Shown piece after piece: positions 1-3,719 of a stretch of 6,151 bases of DNA (the first letter of the stretch is position 1; every line of letters starts with the position of its first letter). Source of the stretch: Rhodospirillales bacterium (GTDB taxonomy: Bacteria; Pseudomonadota; Alphaproteobacteria; Geminicoccales; Geminicoccaceae); assembly GCA_007131045.1 (NCBI GenBank), contig SLRI01000647.1, forward strand, positions 1 to 6,151. Direction: 5' to 3'. The notes under the pieces were generated by a model. The model was not told the origin of the DNA and did no database searches. It worked only from the letters and a program-made list of their open reading frames with translations. The translations under genes were made by a program, and so were the position numbers.

Positions 1-64
1 CGATCGCCTCAGGCGGCGATCGACTTCGTCAGCCTGCTCGATCGCCTCAGGCGGCGATCGACTT
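1..64. repeat. 26-bp direct repeat, each copy containing a hairpin, over the phasin stop codon
   Basis: Positions 1-26 and 39-64 are identical over 26 bp, a period of 38. Read on the minus strand, each copy encodes the last residues KSIAA and the TGA stop of the phasin. The copy at 39-64 is the real gene end, and the copy at 1-26 lies downstream in another frame because 38 is not a multiple of three. Each copy contains an 8-bp inverted repeat (1-8 with 15-22, and 39-46 with 53-60) around a 6-nt loop that includes the stop codon. The first copy touches the window edge, so further copies to the left cannot be excluded. The hairpins could protect the mRNA 3' end or help stop transcription, but no T-run follows either one. 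A slippage duplication or an assembly artefact is also possible. Confidence 0.85.
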
Positions 65-418
65 GGCCTCGTCGAAGTTGGCGGAAGCCCGCTTGACGAA
101 CAGGTCGACGACCTCGGTCTGCGCCTTCATGCCCAGATCCATGGTCTCCTTCGCCTCGGCGATCGCCTTCTCCATGGCGGCCTTGGCGTCGTCCATGTAG
201 TGCTGCGGCTGCTTCTTGCCGTCGAAGCCCTTCATCATCGCCTCGCTGCGCGCGAACATGTCCTGCATCATGTCGCTCTGCCGCTTGGCCATGGTCTGGG
301 CGAGGTCGAACATGATCTTCTGCGCGGCGACGAAGGTGTCGAGGTTCGACTTGTGCAAGGCGATCATCGCGTCGACGTCGACCTTGGGCATGTTGGGGGT
401 GCTGGACTTGGTCGTCAT
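47..418 (-). CDS. Phasin family protein (PHA granule-associated)
   Basis: This gene encodes a 123-aa protein with the composition and layout of small phasins (Phasin_2-like). Phasins are amphipathic proteins that coat polyhydroxyalkanoate granules in the cytoplasm and limit their size and coalescence. After a short polar N-terminus (residues 1-12), VDAMIALHKSNLDTFVAAQK (14-33) matches the typical phasin opening. It is followed by AKRQSDMMQDMF (44-55) and a continuous Ala/Lys/Glu/Met-rich stretch (about 77-122) predicted to be helical. There is no signal peptide, membrane segment or Cys. The start at 418 is chosen because GGGAGAG lies 5 nt upstream of it and because the phasin-like sequence begins there; the longer in-frame extension does not resemble phasins. 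The gene has its own 130-bp upstream spacer with TGC-rich sites. Family assignment is firm. Granule binding and the stored polymer are inferred, since no PHA synthase is in the window. Confidence 0.88.
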   Translation of the reverse strand: MTTKSSTPNMPKVDVDAMIALHKSNLDTFVAAQKIMFDLAQTMAKRQSDMMQDMFARSEAMMKGFDGKKQPQHYMDDAKAAMEKAIAEAKETMDLGMKAQTEVVDLFVKRASANFDEAKSIAA

Positions 419-439
419 GGAACTCTCCCGGGGAATTGT

Positions 440-501
440 TGCGGTGCACAAGAGATAACATCGCCCGCCGCGTACGCAAGGACATTCGTGCTGCACTGCA
501 C
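440..501 (-). promoter_or_regulatory. Two TGC-N3-GCA sites upstream of the phasin gene (possible PhaR operators)
   Basis: Two 9-bp dyads of the form TGC-N3-GCA lie upstream of the phasin start: TGCGGTGCA at 440-448 and TGCACTGCA at 492-500. They are 52 bp apart, close to five helical turns. The second, with its flanks, reads CTGCACTGCAC and matches 7 of 8 fixed bases of CTGC-N3-GCAG, the TGC-rich site described for the PHA-responsive repressor PhaR upstream of phaP in Paracoccus and Rhodobacter. The nearer site is only about 22 nt upstream of the ATG, where a bound repressor could block transcription. That PhaR acts here is inference: no phaR gene is in the window and no convincing -10/-35 pair was found for this gene. 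Confidence 0.4.
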
Positions 502-537
502 AAAAATCGGTGCGACGTTCGGGCGCAGCGACGCCAC
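502..537 (-). terminator. Possible intrinsic terminator after the hydroxyacyl-CoA dehydrogenase gene
   Basis: On the minus strand, about 11 nt past the TAG of the dehydrogenase gene, GTGGCGTCG (537-529) can pair with CGTCGCAC (517-510) across an 11-nt loop. The stem has one bulge and one T-T mismatch. Three bases later there is a run of five T (506-502). Order and spacing fit a Rho-independent terminator, but the stem is imperfect and the T-run short. If real, it separates the dehydrogenase transcript from the phasin gene downstream. Confidence 0.35.
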
Positions 538-548
538 GGGCACGCGAA

Positions 549-1655
549 CTAAACGAGGAGCGACCCGACCCGGGCGAGGCTGGTCGGCGCCTTGCGATCG
601 TGCCGCGCCAGCAGCGGCTGCACCAACGCCGCCACCCGGGCGGCACCGAGCTCGTCCATCAGCGCGCAAGGCGGCCGGGTGAAGCGCAAGGCGAAGCGGG
701 CCCCGTCGTCGATGTCGGCCGCGGCCGCGACCGCTTCGTCGAGCAATTCCAGGACGGCGATGAACACCGCGCCCTGCAGCCGATCGACCAGCTGCGGCGG
801 CACCGCCTCGACCGGCGGCGGCTCGCCCTCGATCGGCCAGGGCCGATCCGCCTCGCCCTGCGCCACCAGCCCGTCGGCCGGGGCGTAGAACGCGCCCAGT
901 GGTGCCAGATTGCGGATGGCGTGCAGGTTGATCCGGGGCTTGATGATGTTCTGCACGGCGAACGGCCCCACCCCGACCCCGAACGCCGCCTCGGCCGCCC
1001 GGTCGATGGTCGCGGTATCGGCCAGCCCCTCGTCGAGCAGCCGCACCGCCTCGTTGGTGTAGGGGCAGAAAAAACGGTTGATGGCGAAGCCCCAGCTGTC
1101 CCGGCAGCGGATCGGCCGCTTGCCGATCGCCCGGCACCAGGCCAGGGCACGCTCGACGGCGGCGGCATCGCTGGCCTTGCCGCTGACCACCTCGACCACC
1201 GGATTGACCGCGGCCGGGCTGAAGAAATGCAGCCCCAGGAAGCGCTCGGGGCGGCTCACGTGGGCCGCCAGATCGTCGACCCTGAGGCAGCTGGTGTTGG
1301 TGGCGATCAGGGTCTCGGCCGCGAGTTCGCCCGAGAGGTCTTCGAAGACCCTGGCCTTGAGGTCGAAATCCTCGAACACCGCCTCGATCACGAGATCAGA
1401 GGCCCCGAGGTCGCCGAGCGCATCGACCGGCCGGAGACGGTCGCCCGCGGCTGCCGCCTCGGCCTCGCTCAGCCGCCCTTTCTCGACCTGCCGGGCGAGA
1501 AAGCTCCGGGCCGCTCGGCGGGCGTTGTCGAGCTGCTCGGCACTGCGGTCGAACAACAGCACGGCGGTGCCGTGGGCCACAGCCGCAGTCGCGATCCCGC
1601 TGCCCATGGTGCCGGCGCCGATGATGCCGATGGTCCGGATCTCGTTATCGGTCAT
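549..1655 (-). CDS. 3-hydroxyacyl-CoA (3-hydroxybutyryl-CoA-like) dehydrogenase, long form
   Basis: This 368-aa enzyme should oxidise (S)-3-hydroxyacyl-CoA to 3-ketoacyl-CoA with NAD+, or run in reverse, in the cytoplasm as part of beta-oxidation or butanoate/PHA-related metabolism. The N-terminal Rossmann domain has GAGTMG at 13-18. The catalytic set is complete: Ser122, His143 (LHFFSP), Glu155 and Asn193 (INRFF). Their spacings (21, 12 and 38) equal those of human HADH Ser137, His158, Glu170 and Asn208. Single-domain bacterial homologues are usually about 280-290 aa. Here the first helical 3HCDH domain (about 188-245) is followed by a linker and a second similar segment (about 288-345; LLDEAVAAAADIDDG, then LMDELG), as in the FadB dehydrogenase half. 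The start at 1655 is set by the Rossmann fold; a weak GAG precedes it. The host-attachment gene ends 17 bp upstream, so co-transcription is likely. Substrate chain length cannot be read from the sequence. Confidence 0.92.
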   Translation of the reverse strand: MTDNEIRTIGIIGAGTMGSGIATAAVAHGTAVLLFDRSAEQLDNARRAARSFLARQVEKGRLSEAEAAAAGDRLRPVDALGDLGASDLVIEAVFEDFDLKARVFEDLSGELAAETLIATNTSCLRVDDLAAHVSRPERFLGLHFFSPAAVNPVVEVVSGKASDAAAVERALAWCRAIGKRPIRCRDSWGFAINRFFCPYTNEAVRLLDEGLADTATIDRAAEAAFGVGVGPFAVQNIIKPRINLHAIRNLAPLGAFYAPADGLVAQGEADRPWPIEGEPPPVEAVPPQLVDRLQGAVFIAVLELLDEAVAAAADIDDGARFALRFTRPPCALMDELGAARVAALVQPLLARHDRKAPTSLARVGSLLV

Positions 1656-1657
1656 TT

Positions 1658-1693
1658 GCTCAGACCGGCCGCTCAAACCGGCCAGAACCGGCC
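1658..1693. repeat. 13-bp tandem repeat at the junction of two co-oriented genes
   Basis: Positions 1658-1670 and 1671-1683 are a 13-bp tandem pair with 12 of 13 bases identical (minus strand GGCCGGTYTGAGC). A third, partial unit, GGCCGGTTCT, continues to 1693 inside the host-attachment coding sequence. The unit carries that gene's TGA stop (1673-1675). The neighbouring copy holds another TGA one frame over, just before the ATG of the dehydrogenase gene. It fills the whole 17-bp spacer and so sets the distance between the two genes. Confidence 0.8.
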
Positions 1694-2131
1694 GCCGAGC
1701 AGCTTTTCGAGCTCGGGCTTGGTCAGCTGGGTCAGGTCCTTCGCCTCCTCGTGGGCGAGGCGCGACTTGACCGCGGGATCGAGCAGCTCGCGCAATTCGC
1801 CCAGCGTGCGCGGTGCGGCGACCAGGTGCAGCTCGTCGAAGCCGTTCTTTTTGGCTTCGTCCTCGAGGTGGTCGGCGAGCATGGCGACGAAGCGGGCCTT
1901 GGCGACCCCCTTGGGCGAGCTCGACGGCTCCATCGCGTGCCGCCCGGGACCACCGCTGTCGAAGGTGCGGCCCGGCCGGTCCGCGACGATCTCCTGCGCC
2001 TTGCCGCCGGCGACGTCGTCCTGCCACTCGCCCATGGGTCGGAGCGTGCGCTCGCGCCGGTCGACCGCGAACAATCGGGCCTTCGCACTGTCGGCGATCA
2101 ACAGCCAGATGGTCTTCTTCTCGAGCGGCAT
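1673..2131 (-). CDS. Host attachment family protein (baeRF-like, eRF1-related fold)
   Basis: This 152-aa cytoplasmic protein belongs to the family annotated 'protein required for attachment to host cells', later recognised as bacterial relatives of the archaeo-eukaryotic release factor eRF1 (baeRF families). Typical blocks are visible in order: WLLIADSAKARLF (9-21), DRPGRTFDSGGPGRHAMEP (51-69), FVAMLADHLEDEAKKNGFDEL (81-101, a helix), APRTLGELRELL (106-117) and KDLTQLTKPEL (131-141). There is no signal peptide or membrane segment. The length is normal for the family. The start at 2131 has AAGGGAGGA ending 2 nt upstream, a strong but closely placed ribosome site. It is the first gene of a probable two-gene unit with the dehydrogenase and is transcribed divergently from the exported hydrolase. 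The biochemical role is unproven: the attachment name comes from an early plant-pathogen locus, and a link to ribosomes is inferred from fold. Confidence 0.9.
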   Translation of the reverse strand: MPLEKKTIWLLIADSAKARLFAVDRRERTLRPMGEWQDDVAGGKAQEIVADRPGRTFDSGGPGRHAMEPSSSPKGVAKARFVAMLADHLEDEAKKNGFDELHLVAAPRTLGELRELLDPAVKSRLAHEEAKDLTQLTKPELEKLLGGRFWPV

Positions 2132-2275
2132 GGTCCTCCCTTCCGTGCTTCGGGCCGAGGCGGCGCACCCCGTCCTCCGTCTACCTCGCTATGGCAAAAT
2201 CGGGGGTGGTCTGTCGACCCCCGAGGATGCGAGACTGTCACTCCGACACGGTCTGGCAAGGAGGAAGAGCGCCGG
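2132..2275. promoter_or_regulatory. Divergent promoter region with an 8-bp inverted repeat
   Basis: This 144-bp gap lies between the start codons of the divergent host-attachment and hydrolase genes and must hold promoters for both. It contains a perfect inverted repeat, TCGGGGGT (2200-2207) and ACCCCCGA (2217-2224), separated by 9 bp. That fits either a dimeric operator or a leader hairpin of the hydrolase mRNA. A TTGCCA on the minus strand (2197-2192) resembles a -35 box, but no good -10 follows at 16-18 bp. The hydrolase ribosome site AAGGAGG is at 2258-2264, 11 nt before its ATG. Confidence 0.45.
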
Positions 2276-3160
2276 ATGATCGACACTAGAAGCAGCCGTC
2301 TGGGCATCATCGTGGCGGCGACCATCACTTTGTCGACAGGGGGGAGTGTGTCGATGGCGGGTACCGCCCATGCCGAGGCGACGTTGCCGGAGGCGCCCGA
2401 GGTCACCGTCTGCGGGCCGCTGCGCGAGCGCTTCGCCTTTTGGAGCTGGAGCCGGTTGGCGGGCAGCGCCGACCCGAGCAGGGTAGAGGGCCTGGCCGGG
2501 GTCGAGCCCTTGACCCATCGGACCCGCGACGGCCGCACGCTCGAGGGCTATCGGCTCGCCAGCCGGCATCCCGATGGCGAGGTGCGCCGCACCGTCCTGG
2601 TCGTCGGCGGCAACGCCATGCTGGCCGATCAGGTGCTCGGGGAATTCACGCCCCTGGCCGAAGCCGGGCTCGAGGTCGTGGTCTTCGACTATCGCGGCTA
2701 CGGCCGATCGAGCGGCCGGCCGCGGCTCTTGGCGATCATCGGCGATAAGCTCGAGCTCGCCCGCCGCCTCGCCGACGAGGGCACGGCACCGCTCGCCTTC
2801 TACGGCATCTCGATGGGCGGCATCGTGCTCGCCAACACCCTGCCCTATCTGCGCGACGACGAGCAGCCGGAGCGCTTCGTCATCGACGGCTCGCCGGCCC
2901 GCATCTCCGGCTACGGCTGCCCCGAGCGGTTCGACCCGGTGGAGAACCTGCCCGACGACACCGCGCACCTGATGTTCGTCGGCGGCGAGGCGGACAGTGT
3001 CGTGCCGCTCGACCAATCGGTCGAGTTGATCGAGGCGATCGAGGCCGGCGGCGGGCGGAGCGAAGCGCGCCCCGAGTTCGACCATCCGTTCATGGACCGT
3101 GATCCCCGGGTGCGCCAGACGCGGCTGGAGCTGATCCGCGACTTCCTCGCCGAAGAGTAG
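2276..3160 (+). CDS. Exported alpha/beta hydrolase (S33/BAAT-like)
   Basis: This 294-aa serine hydrolase is probably secreted to the periplasm. Residues 1-33 look like a Sec signal peptide: Arg5 and Arg8, a hydrophobic core (9-19), and an AHA-EA cleavage site after Ala33. There is no lipobox Cys. The mature part has the alpha/beta-hydrolase order: VLVVGGNA (107-114, oxyanion-hole region), DYRGYGRSSGRP (138-149), the nucleophile elbow GISMGG with Ser179, the acid in GEADSVVP (Asp240), and His270 in FDHPF. The triad is complete. Two mature-region cysteines (Cys46 and Cys215), each followed within a few residues by ERF, could form a disulfide after export. AAGGAGG 11 nt upstream supports the start at 2276; a much longer in-frame extension upstream only overlaps the opposite-strand gene. 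The substrate is unknown; the family includes esterases, thioesterases and peptidases. Confidence 0.87.
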   Translation: MIDTRSSRLGIIVAATITLSTGGSVSMAGTAHAEATLPEAPEVTVCGPLRERFAFWSWSRLAGSADPSRVEGLAGVEPLTHRTRDGRTLEGYRLASRHPDGEVRRTVLVVGGNAMLADQVLGEFTPLAEAGLEVVVFDYRGYGRSSGRPRLLAIIGDKLELARRLADEGTAPLAFYGISMGGIVLANTLPYLRDDEQPERFVIDGSPARISGYGCPERFDPVENLPDDTAHLMFVGGEADSVVPLDQSVELIEAIEAGGGRSEARPEFDHPFMDRDPRVRQTRLELIRDFLAEE

Positions 3161-3177
3161 GCTCGCCGAAGAGTGGG
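3146..3177. repeat. 16-bp tandem duplication over the hydrolase stop codon
   Basis: CTCGCCGAAGAGTAGG at 3146-3161 is followed directly by CTCGCCGAAGAGTGGG at 3162-3177; 15 of 16 bases match. The first copy encodes the hydrolase C-terminus LAEE and its TAG stop. The second copy is untranslated and has TGG where the stop was. It makes up most of the 20-bp gap between the convergent hydrolase and MerR-family genes, so neither gene has room for a separate terminator there. Confidence 0.85.
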
Positions 3178-3180
3178 CGC

Positions 3181-3570
3181 TCAATCGGCGGCCAGATCCT
3201 CGAGGATCGGGCAGGACGGCCGATCGTCGCCGTGGCATTTCTCGGCCAGCGCCCGCAGGGTCGCCCGCATCTGCTCGAGCGCCGCGATCCGCTCGTCGAT
3301 CTCGGCGATGTGGCGAAGGGCTATCGCCTTGACATCGGCGCTCGCCCGGCTCTGGTCGTCGTAGAGGGCCAAGAGCTCGCGGCACTGCTCGACCGAAAAA
3401 CCGAGCCCGCGCGCCCGCTGGACGAAGCGCAGCCGGTGCACGTCGGTCTCGTCGTAGTCGCGATAGCGGTTGTCCTGCCGCTTGGCCGGACGGACGAGGC
3501 CGACCTCCTCGTAGTAGCGGATGGTCTTGGCCGGCAGGCCCGAGCGTTCGGATGCGGCGCCGATGTTCAT
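3181..3570 (-). CDS. cueR: CueR/HmrR-like MerR-family copper(I)-responsive regulator
   Basis: This 129-aa MerR-family regulator binds DNA as a dimer and, on binding a monovalent metal, distorts overlong-spacer promoters to activate transcription. The N-terminal winged helix starts MNIGAASERSGL (1-12), with the recognition region KTIRYYEEVGLVRPA (15-29) and the wing NRYRDYDETDVHRL (34-47). The dimerisation helix spans about 76-110. The metal site is diagnostic: Cys112 and Cys120 frame the loop CHGDDRPSC, with Ser77 in SADVK. These are the same three residue numbers as in E. coli CueR, where Ser77 and the two Cys select Cu(I), Ag(I) and Au(I) over divalent metals. The start at 3570 gives the canonical MNIG opening; the ribosome site is weak (GGAG 12 nt upstream). 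No copper ATPase, oxidase or chaperone is in the window, so the target genes are not visible. The metal class is well supported. Confidence 0.93.
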   Translation of the reverse strand: MNIGAASERSGLPAKTIRYYEEVGLVRPAKRQDNRYRDYDETDVHRLRFVQRARGLGFSVEQCRELLALYDDQSRASADVKAIALRHIAEIDERIAALEQMRATLRALAEKCHGDDRPSCPILEDLAAD

Positions 3571-3581
3571 GGCTCGGCAGG

Positions 3582-3590
3582 ACTCCAAGT
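3582..3590 (-). promoter_or_regulatory. Isolated ACTTGGAGT half-site upstream of the MerR-family gene
   Basis: On the minus strand, ACTTGGAGT (3590-3582) lies 11 nt upstream of the regulator's ATG. Several MerR-family operators use an inverted pair of such half-sites around the -35 box, but the expected ACTCCAAGT partner is absent downstream. It also does not match the CueR-type ACCTTCC arm. It may be a degenerate autoregulatory site or a coincidence. Confidence 0.2.
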
Positions 3591-3601
3591 GAAGAAAAGA
3601 T

Positions 3602-3708
3602 GTGGGGGAAATGATTTCCCCCACGCCCCCTCGGGACTTTGCGCCGGTGCGTGCAACGGGCGCCAGTGCAAAGTTTCGGTGGGGCGCGGGGAGGATCATC
3701 CTCCCCGC
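3602..3708. repeat. 107-bp symmetric BIME/REP-like element: two inverted copies of a hairpin unit
   Basis: The element has five parts. A 23-nt hairpin (3602-3624) has perfect 11-bp arms and a 1-nt centre. An 18-nt arm follows (3625-3642), then a 25-nt middle (3643-3667). A matching 18-nt arm (3668-3685) is inverted relative to the first, with 14 of 18 bases the same. A second 23-nt hairpin (3686-3708) again has perfect 11-bp arms and a 1-nt centre. Read outside-in on opposite strands, both halves are one unit: hairpin with central ATGAT, then GCCCC, CG and ACTTTGC. The hairpins differ at eight positions that form four base pairs, and every difference is compensated. It lies in the 149-bp gap between the molybdoenzyme stop and the MerR-family start, beginning 12 nt past the stop on the minus strand. 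No T-run follows, so it is not a classic terminator, though it could stabilise mRNA ends. Confidence 0.85.
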
Positions 3709-3719
3709 TCTCTTCGTTC

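Noticed and set aside
9..503. 164-aa minus-strand frame ending with the same KSIAA as the phasin
   Set aside because: Out of frame with the phasin over nearly its whole length and Arg/Gly-rich; the matching tail comes only from the 26-bp repeat.
510..2279. 589-aa open frame on the plus strand opposite the dehydrogenase and baeRF-like genes
   Set aside because: Covers two well-supported minus-strand genes and the promoter gap, with low-complexity composition and no motifs.
3602..3708. CRISPR-like or terminator reading of the two palindromes
   Set aside because: Only two units, inverted rather than direct, with no spacers; and no T-run follows either hairpin, so a standard intrinsic terminator is not supported.
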